This document shows positions 26,781 through 35,100 of a stretch of DNA of 35,615 bases, piece after piece. This stretch comes from an archaeon (GTDB lineage Archaea; Thermoplasmatota; Thermoplasmata; JAJSAE01), in assembly GCA_024281315.1 (NCBI GenBank), contig JAJSAE010000019.1, forward strand, positions 1 to 35,615. The letters run 5' to 3'. The translations under genes were made by a program, and so were the position numbers. Within the stretch, counting starts at the first letter, position 1. Each line of letters starts with the position of its first letter. The notes beneath the pieces were generated by a model. It ran no database searches. It saw nothing but the letters and a program-made list of their open reading frames with translations, and was not told the DNA's origin.

Positions 26781-26860
26781 GTTTGCGTCAATGTCGGAGG
26801 ATAAGTTCATCTTGCAGGGAAAAAATTCAATACACAGCACAGCAATTACTTCGGCCTTAC

Positions 26861-28117
26861 TTATGGCGGACTGTCCCGTATTTCTTCTTTATCCTCCGCT
26901 TTTTCCGGCACGAAGTCAAAGCTCTTCCGCACCGATTTGAACGAGAAGAATACGACGGAGAACACCATGCTCAGCACGCCGGCGTAGAATATCACCGTGG
27001 TGGCCCCGATTCTGTCCGCAACAATCCCCTCAATGCCCATGGAAACCAGTATGGAGACCTGAAGTATCGAGCCGAAGGCCCCGAACACCCTTCCGCGGAT
27101 TGCGTCCGGCGCGGCCTCCTGCATAAGGGTCGTTATGGGGGTGTCGAAGAATACAACGCCGATGCCCACCAGCGCAAGGGTTTCTATGACCACGAATGTG
27201 TGGTGAACGAAGGTTATTATTACAATGGAAACGGAGAACATTATAACGCCGCTGAATACTATGCTCTTCTTTGAAAACGCACTGCCGATTACGGTAAGGG
27301 TCAGGGCCGCAAGAACGGAGCCGATTCCCTGCGCCGTATCTATTATTCCGAAGCCCATGAGGTTCATGCCCAGCACATCGCGGATGTATATCATGAATAA
27401 CGGGTTCAGGCCGCCGATGAATGCCATCACCATGGCCGTGAGAATGAGAACATGCCGTATCACCGGGTTCTGCCAGCAGAACTTCAGGCCGTCCGCAGTC
27501 TCCTTCCATATCTCCTTCGCCTTCTCCACCTTCCCCTCCACCTCGCCGCCGTACTTTATTAGAAAGATGAAAAGAGCGGATGCAAAGAAGGAAACGACAT
27601 CCAGCATGATTGCGGTATCGCCGCCGAGAATCCCGACAATGGCCGCACCGAGGGCAGGGCCGATTATCATGGAGACCATGTTTGTCATCTGGGACATGGA
27701 GTTGGCGGAGAGCAGGAGTTCCTCATCCACCGTATGGGGAATGATGGCATTTCTCGCAGGGAAGAAGAATCTGGCAACGGTGGAGAGCATGAAAAGGGAG
27801 AGGAACATGTACCATATCTCGCCGTAGAAGAGAAGGCTGAGAACGATAATGGCCCGGAGAATATCTGCTGTAATCATGACGGTCTTCCGATTCCAGCGGT
27901 CCACATAACTCCCGGCAATCGGCCCGAATATCAGGGCGGGGACGGACATGGCCACCATCATGAGCGCTGCGTACTCCGCACCGAGGCCCCTGTCGAAAAG
28001 AACAATGCCTATGACCGCCATGAAGAAGAACTGGTCCCCGAAGTTGGAGATCAACTGGCCAATCCAGAGTTTGAGAAAGTCGCCTTTCAGTGTCCTCCGG
28101 ATATTGCTCTTGGCCAT
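26861..28117 (-). CDS. Major facilitator superfamily exporter
   Basis: 418 residues with about ten to twelve hydrophobic helices. MFS landmarks are the early KLWIGQLISNFGDQFFFMA helix, the first loop GSYVDRWNRKTVM (family motif A, G-x-x-x-D-R-x-x-R), and a matching second-half segment APDAIRGRVFGAFGS. It is most like the EntS/MFS_3 drug and siderophore exporter branch; substrate unknown. The ATG at 28117 lies about 26 bases after a TATA box, so the transcript may be leaderless. An inverted repeat just upstream of that box may control it. A short T run lies beyond the stop (26821-26825 on the minus strand). Confidence 0.9.
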   Translation of the reverse strand: MAKSNIRRTLKGDFLKLWIGQLISNFGDQFFFMAVIGIVLFDRGLGAEYAALMMVAMSVPALIFGPIAGSYVDRWNRKTVMITADILRAIIVLSLLFYGEIWYMFLSLFMLSTVARFFFPARNAIIPHTVDEELLLSANSMSQMTNMVSMIIGPALGAAIVGILGGDTAIMLDVVSFFASALFIFLIKYGGEVEGKVEKAKEIWKETADGLKFCWQNPVIRHVLILTAMVMAFIGGLNPLFMIYIRDVLGMNLMGFGIIDTAQGIGSVLAALTLTVIGSAFSKKSIVFSGVIMFSVSIVIITFVHHTFVVIETLALVGIGVVFFDTPITTLMQEAAPDAIRGRVFGAFGSILQVSILVSMGIEGIVADRIGATTVIFYAGVLSMVFSVVFFSFKSVRKSFDFVPEKAEDKEEIRDSPP

Positions 28118-28138
28118 GGTAAGGAAACGGTATCACGC

Positions 28139-28146
28139 TATATAAA
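28139..28146 (-). promoter_or_regulatory. TATA box of the MFS exporter gene
   Basis: TTTATATA on the minus strand is centred about 26 bases before the ATG. Confidence 0.6.
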
Positions 28147-28158
28147 CATTTGCAGGAT

Positions 28159-28180
28159 GGTGCAGTTTTCCCTTTGCACC
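28159..28180. promoter_or_regulatory. Interrupted palindrome, possible operator or terminator
   Basis: GGTGCA, ten bases, then TGCACC. It sits between the stop of the STAND gene (28186) and the MFS TATA box. It is just upstream of the TATA box, where an archaeal regulator could bind; it could also be a hairpin at the end of the STAND transcript. Confidence 0.4.
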
Positions 28181-28185
28181 TACTC

Positions 28186-30354
28186 TTAGAGGGCTTTTAA
28201 GGCATCATCGCATTTTTTAACATAGTCTGTTCTTCCTTCTTTTTCGAATAACTCTCTGGCTTTTAAAAACATATTTTTTGCATCCTTAGTTTTTCCAGTA
28301 ATCGCATATAATACACCTAAGTTGTAATGTGCAGCAGCATATTTTGGATTTATTCGTATAGCCCTTCTGTACTCCCGTTCTGCCTCGTCGTATCTCCCCA
28401 CATTCACTAAAAAGTTGGCAGAACTATAATATCCCTCTGCATAGAATGGTAGGGCCTCACCATTTTCTATTTCTTCTTCTTTATCCATTTCAATTAATGC
28501 AGAAAGAAGATTATGTTCTGCTTTGCTATCTCCTGGATGCACTCTAACCACTTCTCTAAACTCTTTCACAGCCTCGGGGTACTTTTGCATTTTTAGTAAT
28601 AACACTCCGAGATTATTATGCGCATCCGCATAATCTGGGTCAATTTGTGTAGCTTTTTTATACATCAGAGCTGCTTCTTCAGTACTCCCCAATCTTTCCA
28701 TCAAAAGCCCGATGTTATAATATGCTTCTTTAAAATCTGGCTTAATTTTTATAGCTTTCAACCACTCTCTCTTCGCATCCTCATACTTTTCTAAATACAT
28801 GAGCACATAGCCATAGTTATAATGGGCTCCGGCATAATTCGGCCTCATTTCTAGTACTTTTTCAATAAACAGAGCCCCGATATGTATCTTCTTATCATGT
28901 TTTTGTCTCGCCCCTTCATCAGCAAGAAGTATTCCGACGGTAAGCAGAATATCAACATACTCCTCTTCACTTGCAAAACTCAGAAATTCTTCTAAATACT
29001 CTGACATCTCATCCCAATATAGCTTCCTTTCATTAAGTTCTGAGTGGATGAATTCCCTACAAATAAAAGGATGAAAAGTTTCAATAAGTGAATCACTTAC
29101 AATTATAAGCCTTTTCTTTTGAAGTGCCATCAACTGCCTCCACCCATCTTTAACAGCATTCACTAGTATTTCTTTGGGATATTCGCCTTCATAACTCTTT
29201 ATAAGAAATATTCTGAGCAGGCTCTTTTTTAACTCGAAATCACCCTCTAATGAACGGTTGATAGCATCAAATTTCTTTTGGAGAATATATTCCACTTTCT
29301 CTTCCTTTTCCTCCGTAACAATCCCCAAAAGAAGAAAGGCCCCCGGCCTATTTCCATATTTTTCTATGAATTCCTGCACACCCGCTGTTCTCCATTCCAC
29401 ACCTCTGAATTTCAGGTATCGTTTCGCATCATTTTCTGTTAGCGATAAATCATATCTGCTACATCTGAAATCTATCAATTCCGACTTCTGAATTATCTCT
29501 TCTCCGCTTTTTAACACAAAGAATTCAATTCTTTCAGCAATCAAAACCGATACATTCCTATCCTTTAATGCCGAGATTTGACTGAGCAAATCCCTTACTC
29601 TCTCTTTGGATTCATACATATCATCTATCACGATGAGAGCCCTTGTATCATTTTCTGCGATATCCACTATTTTCTCAGAGTTAAAATCACTTCTTATCTT
29701 CAGATAAACCTTCCATCCTTTTCTATGAAAGTCATAGGCAATTCTCCTCAAAATTACAGTTTTCCCCATACCACTCTCACCGAGGATTATGGCGTTTTTT
29801 CTTTCTTCTTCAATCTCTTTCTCTATCTTCGGCGTTATGTCTCTTCCTACATCCCAGCCGTAAATAAAAGGATTCCAGCTTTGTATTGTCATTCCAGATT
29901 GAAAAGCCTCTTTTTCGCTCTCTATGATTTCATCTTTCGTACTCGTACATCTCTCTATGTCTTTCTCTATAACGATAAAGCCACATTGCTTTACTTCTTT
30001 CAGAATTTCGTCTAGTTTTTCCTCTATTCTCTGATACTCAAGGCCTACCTCTTTTAAAAATTCTCTATCCTCAACTGGAAATGTATCTGCTTTTTCAACA
30101 ACTTCTTTTATCTCCTTTTCGATAATCTCAGCGAGTTTCTTTCCACTCTCTTTTTTCCTATGGACATCATAAATCGCAAAGGTAAGGCCCAATAAAGGAC
30201 CTACAGGAGTGGGGGATAAGGCAAGCTTACATAATTCCTTAATGACAGGACTGTATTTACCAAGAGGCTCCAATCGCTCCGCTAGCTGCTTCTTGTCCGT
30301 TTTATCCTGAGCGTTTCTCGCCTTCTTTACAAGCTTTTTCAGTTCTTTTCGCAT
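28186..30354 (-). CDS. STAND-type NTPase with C-terminal TPR repeats
   Basis: 722 residues. Residues 1-50 are Lys-rich and helical, then a hydrophobic stretch (LSPTPVGPLLGLTFAIYD, about 46-63) and coiled-coil helices to about 125. The NTPase core has Walker A GESGMGKT (192-199) and Walker B ALIVIDDMYES near 240, followed by helical and winged-helix-like regions. From about 480 to the end TPRs repeat (AHYNYGYVLMYLEKYEDA, AHNNLGVLLLKMQKYPEA, AHYNLGVLYAITGKTKDA). This is the layout of NLR-like STAND proteins: N-terminal effector, switch NTPase, C-terminal sensor repeats. Many prokaryotic members act in antiviral defence, but that role is inference here. Base composition differs from its neighbours (28201-28260 has 23 of 60 G+C; 27841-27900 in the MFS gene has 30 of 60), suggesting transfer. 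Confidence 0.88.
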   Translation of the reverse strand: MRKELKKLVKKARNAQDKTDKKQLAERLEPLGKYSPVIKELCKLALSPTPVGPLLGLTFAIYDVHRKKESGKKLAEIIEKEIKEVVEKADTFPVEDREFLKEVGLEYQRIEEKLDEILKEVKQCGFIVIEKDIERCTSTKDEIIESEKEAFQSGMTIQSWNPFIYGWDVGRDITPKIEKEIEEERKNAIILGESGMGKTVILRRIAYDFHRKGWKVYLKIRSDFNSEKIVDIAENDTRALIVIDDMYESKERVRDLLSQISALKDRNVSVLIAERIEFFVLKSGEEIIQKSELIDFRCSRYDLSLTENDAKRYLKFRGVEWRTAGVQEFIEKYGNRPGAFLLLGIVTEEKEEKVEYILQKKFDAINRSLEGDFELKKSLLRIFLIKSYEGEYPKEILVNAVKDGWRQLMALQKKRLIIVSDSLIETFHPFICREFIHSELNERKLYWDEMSEYLEEFLSFASEEEYVDILLTVGILLADEGARQKHDKKIHIGALFIEKVLEMRPNYAGAHYNYGYVLMYLEKYEDAKREWLKAIKIKPDFKEAYYNIGLLMERLGSTEEAALMYKKATQIDPDYADAHNNLGVLLLKMQKYPEAVKEFREVVRVHPGDSKAEHNLLSALIEMDKEEEIENGEALPFYAEGYYSSANFLVNVGRYDEAEREYRRAIRINPKYAAAHYNLGVLYAITGKTKDAKNMFLKARELFEKEGRTDYVKKCDDALKAL

Positions 30355-30390
30355 CTTTTACCCCTTGCGCATTAGGATAACGACCTGCCG

Positions 30391-30400
30391 CTTAAATAGT
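30391..30400 (-). promoter_or_regulatory. TATA box of the STAND NTPase gene
   Basis: ACTATTTAAG on the minus strand lies about 40 bases before the ATG, giving a leader of about 15 bases with AAGGGGT as a weak ribosome-binding site. Confidence 0.5.
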
Positions 30401-30489
30401 TTTTCTATCTTAAAATCCCTTTGTGCAAACCATGAGGCCAAACCGGACATATCCTTCGGATGGACACCCCCTTCTTTCCAATCAATACC

Positions 30490-30498
30490 TATTTATAA
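30490..30498 (+). promoter_or_regulatory. TATA box of the rightward KaiC-like gene
   Basis: TATTTATAA is centred about 38 bases before GTG 30532. A start site near 30519 lies downstream of the in-frame TTG at 30502, which supports GTG 30532 as the true start. Confidence 0.5.
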
Positions 30499-30531
30499 CG
30501 GTTGCTCGTTTATCATCTGAGGCTGGTAATC

Positions 30532-31425
30532 GTGCAGAAGATTAAGAGCGGCATATACGGGCTTAACGGCATCCTTGACGGCGGATTGAATAGGAACTCC
30601 ACAACCGTAGTCATCGGAGGCTCCGGTGCGGGAAAGACCACAATGGCCACGCAGTTCATCCGCAGAGGCCTGGAGAAAGGGCAGGAGGCCATATTCATCA
30701 GCCTTGACGAGAACAAGGAGCAGATTATCAAGGAAGCGGTGGAGATGGGATGGAGCGAGATTCTGAACTACCTTGAGGATGAGAAGCTGGTATTCATCGA
30801 CGCCTCCGGCCGCGAGTTTTCCAAGTTTATTAACAGCGAACTGCCCGCCTTCGTAAAGGAATGGAAAGGGGCCAACAGCAGGATTGTAATCGACCCTCTC
30901 ACGCCGGTCATGTGGTCCACCACGCAGGCGTACGACCAGCGGGAACTTATAGGGTTCATGTTCAAGCAGACGAGAAAGGTGGGGACCGTTTTATGCACAC
31001 TGGAAGAGCACGGAACCGCCGGCGATCTGTCCGGCCCTGAAACGATAATCCCCATGTATCTGGCCGATACCGTACTTCATCTGAGGTACAGTGTCATGAA
31101 CGAAGAATCAAAGCGGTTTATCAAGGTCATAAAGGCCAGAAGCACGAGGCACAGCCAGAGGGAGCACCCGTACAGCATAATAAAGGGGCTGGGCATGGTC
31201 ATCGAGAACACCGAGGAAGGTATGAGAAGCGGAAAGAAGGCTACCAGAGCGTTCCGGGCCCTGCTTAAGGAGAACAGAAGCAGAATACCGGTTCATGTGT
31301 ATCAGAGAATAATGAAGGCGGCGGAAGAGATGAGCGACGAGGACTTTCAGGCCATAAGCCCGGCCGAACTCGTAACGGAAGTAATAAGGGAGTACACGGA
31401 AGATGCAAAAAAGAGGACTGGGTAG
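30532..31425 (+). CDS. KaiC-like RecA-superfamily ATPase, paired with a winged-helix regulator
   Basis: 297 residues from GTG 30532 (MQKIKSGIYGLNGILDGGL is the usual KaiC-like start; GAGG lies nine bases upstream). Walker A is GGSGAGKT (29-36) and Walker B is RIVIDPLTP. The core is followed by a helical C-terminal extension rich in Arg/Lys and Glu. The long form extends in-frame to TTG 30502. Its last 23 bases overlap the winged-helix gene, so the two are translationally coupled and probably act together as an ATP-dependent sensor and a DNA-binding output. It shares the fold and Walker A position with the leftward KaiC-like protein at 26045-26734 but is a different branch. Confidence 0.9.
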   Translation: MQKIKSGIYGLNGILDGGLNRNSTTVVIGGSGAGKTTMATQFIRRGLEKGQEAIFISLDENKEQIIKEAVEMGWSEILNYLEDEKLVFIDASGREFSKFINSELPAFVKEWKGANSRIVIDPLTPVMWSTTQAYDQRELIGFMFKQTRKVGTVLCTLEEHGTAGDLSGPETIIPMYLADTVLHLRYSVMNEESKRFIKVIKARSTRHSQREHPYSIIKGLGMVIENTEEGMRSGKKATRAFRALLKENRSRIPVHVYQRIMKAAEEMSDEDFQAISPAELVTEVIREYTEDAKKRTG

Positions 31426-32113
31426 GGCCCTTGAAGACGCACTTCAGGGGAAGGAAGAGAGACGGCCGAGAAAAGGCGCGAAAAGCGTGCTTTCCAACCC
31501 CGTGAGGCAGCAGATATATCAGTACCTAACCCTGCATCCTTGTGCCTATCTATCCATTATTTCAAAGGATATGCTTATTTCCATACATACTCTAGAATGG
31601 CACCTGAAAAAGTTGTCGGAGAGCGGCTATATTACGGAGCAAAGAATAGGAGGATACCGGATATATTTCCCGATTCATCTGGTGGAAAAAGACGATGTGC
31701 GTCCCCTGCACCTTCTTAACAGAGAGAACCACCGGCTCATATTTTCGTGTGTCATGCATCATCCCGGAATGAGCATGAAGGAGTGTGCGGAAAACTGCGA
31801 CCTCTCCATCAGTTCCACCGTAACGGCCATAGGTGACCTCAAATCGGAGAATCTCGTAACCTCGGTGGAGGACGGGCGGTTCAGGCGGTTCTTTCCCTCC
31901 GACAGGCTTCAGCAGCTTCTGAACAGGGGAGATGAACGGCAGGAGTTCTTTCTGAAATGGCTGCTTGACCGCCTTTATGAAGAAGGATTGCAGCCGGAAA
32001 TCGCCAAGAAGGAGGACGGATTCGTGCATTTATCTTTGAGGTCGGGCGGAAGTGTTAGCGGGATGACTGCGGGCCTCAATCCATGGAAGAGTGTTCTTAA
32101 ATTTTTGTTATAG
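31403..32113 (+). CDS. Transcriptional regulator with two winged-helix domains
   Basis: 236 residues. After a basic N-terminal tail there are two ArsR/MarR-like winged helices. The first spans about residues 27-90 (SNPVRQQIYQYL, then THTLEWHLKKL-type recognition helix and a wing IGGYRIYFP). The second spans about 103-165 (ENHRLIFSCVMHHPGMS, SSTVTAIGDLKSENLV, wing DGRFRRFFPSD). The C-terminus is variable. Tandem winged helices of this kind are common in archaeal regulators. ATG 31403 lies inside the end of the KaiC-like gene, with GGAAG just ahead. It likely binds DNA in response to the KaiC-like partner; target unknown. Confidence 0.85.
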   Translation: MQKRGLGRALEDALQGKEERRPRKGAKSVLSNPVRQQIYQYLTLHPCAYLSIISKDMLISIHTLEWHLKKLSESGYITEQRIGGYRIYFPIHLVEKDDVRPLHLLNRENHRLIFSCVMHHPGMSMKECAENCDLSISSTVTAIGDLKSENLVTSVEDGRFRRFFPSDRLQQLLNRGDERQEFFLKWLLDRLYEEGLQPEIAKKEDGFVHLSLRSGGSVSGMTAGLNPWKSVLKFLL

Positions 32114-32160
32114 TCGTTACTTAGTTCTTCTAACACTACTTTCAATCCCTGCTACAAACC

Positions 32161-32167
32161 ATATATA
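32161..32167 (+). promoter_or_regulatory. TATA box of the zinc-ribbon/TPR membrane-protein gene
   Basis: ATATATA is centred 27 bases before GTG 32191, with no Shine-Dalgarno ahead of the GTG. This supports a leaderless GTG start. Confidence 0.55.
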
Positions 32168-32190
32168 CTCCTGATCCGGCTCTCGTATTT

Positions 32191-35100
32191 GTGACTAAGA
32201 AAGAGGGCAGTATCGAAGAGTTTCTTCACATACCCGGCATAAACAGGCAGCGTGCCGAGCTTCTTCTCAGTCACGGCTTTAAATCGCTTGAGGACCTGAA
32301 AACAGCGAAACCGGAGGAACTTCAAAGCATCCCCGGAATCGGGAAGAGGACGGTTGAGAGAATTTATGATTACATTGAGGAAACGGATGGCCACTGGTAC
32401 AGAGGGAACCACGCCGATGTGAATGTCTGCCCTGTCTGCGGCTCAATGATTCCCGGGAATGAGGATATCTGCCCGTCATGTGGCATAAAACTCTCTGCCA
32501 TTGAGCCTCCGGATTACGAATCCGATGCGGAGCTTGAGAGCCTTATTTCCGATTCCATCGTTCAGAAAGGGGAAAGGAAAGGCTCTGCCGATCATGACGG
32601 TTACTGGTATAAGGAGAGGAAGGAAGGTCTGCTTATATGCCCTGTCTGCGGCTCCTTTGTTGATGAAGATGCGTCCTACTGCCAGAAGTGCGGCGCGGTG
32701 TTCGAGGCAGGAGAGGAAGAGATACCGGAGAAACCTCAGGAAGAGATAGACTACTGGTATAAAGACGCACCTTCCCTGTTTGTATGCCCCGTTTGCGGTT
32801 CGTTTGTCAATGAGGACTCCGATTCCTGCCCGAACTGCGGTGCGATATTCGAGGGAGAGGAGGATATTTCCCCCGTGCCGGCACCTCCCGATGTTGCGGA
32901 GGACAACCATCTGTTCATATGTCCCAATTGCGGGGCCTTTGTGGATTCCGAAGCGGACAGCTGCCCGAACTGCGGAGTGTTTTTCGAGGGAGAAGAGACG
33001 GTAAAGCCGGAGATGGCTGCGGAAGCGGAAAGAGAGGGAGAAGACCTCTATGTCTGTCCGGAATGCGGAAACATAGGTATTGACTACGGTCTTTGTCCCG
33101 TGTGCCATGCGGAACTCATTCCCGCCTCATCTTTGAGCAGTGAAGAGAGAGATGTTCTGGAGAGTCCGAAGGGTTTTTCAATATGCCCTCTGTGCGGCGC
33201 CTTTGTTTCCGCCGATGCGGAAATCTGTACGCACTGCGGTGCTGTGTTTGAGGGTGAAGAAATACCTATCGAAAAGTATGAAAAGGGAGAGCTGGAGGGC
33301 GAAGAGCCTCTTCCAGCAGTGGAAAAATTTGAAACCGGAGAGGTCCCGACTCAGGAAGGAAAATCAGGAGATGTGAGCGAAAAGAAGAGTATAACTAGAG
33401 ACATTATGAAAAGATGGTCCCGGATTTCGGATAGCGAGGATGAAGAACCGATTCTGGAAGCCCTTAAAAAGAACAGTGAACTGGAAGAAAAAACGGTGGC
33501 CGCAAACGACCTCAGAGAGTCCATAATATACTACGATGATATGCTTTCCAAAAACCCGGAACTCGCACCGGCATGGGAAGCGAAAGGGGAGCTTCTGGCC
33601 AAAGCCGGAGACTATCCCAAGGCCATAGAAGCATTCGAAAAGGCAGCAGAATTGAGGCCGGAGAAAGAGGACCATTATAAAACAACCATTCTGGAAATAC
33701 TCGGCACAAACAACGGAAACGGCTCCTTAAAGATTGATGAGAATGTTGATGCAGACTCCATTGAGAGAGCACTGGCCGGATTCCGACAGCTCCTTGAAAT
33801 GGAGCCAGAAAATGCAAAACTTTGGCAGATAACTGGAGAACTCCTTGAGAAACTCGGTCGCTCGGAGGAGGCTTTAAAGGCATTTGATCGGGCCATAAGC
33901 ATCTCCACAGGAAGGATTGAAAGCCCGGACGAGAAGAGCAGCAGAGAGAACACCGGAGCTTTTCCCGCTTATAAAAGGGAAAACACAGTAAATTATGTCA
34001 GAGGAGGAAGGACCAACGGAATGGTTAACGGAAGGGGGCGCACAAACGGAATAAAGGGAAGAGTAAACGGGCTTGTGAACGGGAGCGGAAGGACAAACGG
34101 AATGGTTAACGGAAGAGGGCGTACAAACGGATTGATGGGAAAGGTCAACGGCCTGATTAACGGCAATGGAAGGACAAACGGGCTGGTAAACGGCGTGGGG
34201 CTTGTCAACGGAAAGGGGCTAATAAACGGCAACGGTCTTCTTGACTCCCGTGGCAATCTTCTGCGTCCTCCGTCGTACGGTGGCGGTTTCTGGGCCAGCA
34301 ACCGTTCTGTTATTGCCGCTGGCCTAATCCTCGTCCTTCTGATTCCTGTTCTTTTCAATCTGTTCCTTGTGCCTGCTCCGGGCGGTTTTCAGGTTGACGG
34401 GAACTTCAGCGAATGGTCTAATGTCATAGGTTTCGACGACCCTGCAGGCGACATTTCAGTGCCCGCCCTTGACATAGTGGAGGTCAAATCGCACATGATT
34501 GGCGATACTCTGGCACTTTACGCGTCCACGGAATCCGAGATTTTCAATGTTCCCGATGCGGAGACCCTTTACTTCTTCATTGATTCTGATAACGATTCCT
34601 CCACCGGCTATCTTCTGGGCGGCGGCCTGGGCGCCGACTACATGGCCTCCGTCACGGGCTGGGACGGTGTTGTCCACAAATCGAGTCTATACTCCTTCGA
34701 CGCATCCCGGAACCGGAACGACTGGAACGGCTTTACGCTCCAGAACAGCATACCCGCAGCGAACGCGGGGAATCAGATGGAGACACGATTTTATCTGATG
34801 CAGGCGACCAGTCCTAAAATAAGGGCTTTTGCGGTCAATTCGACACTTGCCACGGATGTATGCGATGCCGATGTTGTACCGGGGGAGGCACCTCTCTTCA
34901 TCCTTCAGCGTTCTGGCACATCCGGAATTGTGGCCGGAGGAGACGAATTCACACCCCTTATCTTGGACATAAGGAACGGCAATGCGGCGGCGAACATAAC
35001 CGCTCTTAATCTCTCGCTCGGCTCCGGGAGCAATCCGAATGAGATAGAGCAGGTCCGCATCCTGCTGGACAATGGAGACATGGCCCTCGGTTCAGGGGAT

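Noticed and set aside
26735-26860. Short intergenic stretch checked for a small gene or RNA
   Set aside because: Only the KaiC-like promoter and a T run after the MFS gene are seen.
30502-30531. TTG 30502 as start of the rightward KaiC-like gene
   Set aside because: It lies about where transcription is still expected to be upstream of the start site, and family proteins begin at the residues encoded from GTG 30532.
34000-34242. Direct repeats considered as CRISPR or a non-coding tandem array
   Set aside because: The repeats are multiples of three, in frame in a long open gene, and differ mostly at third codon positions; no spacers are present.
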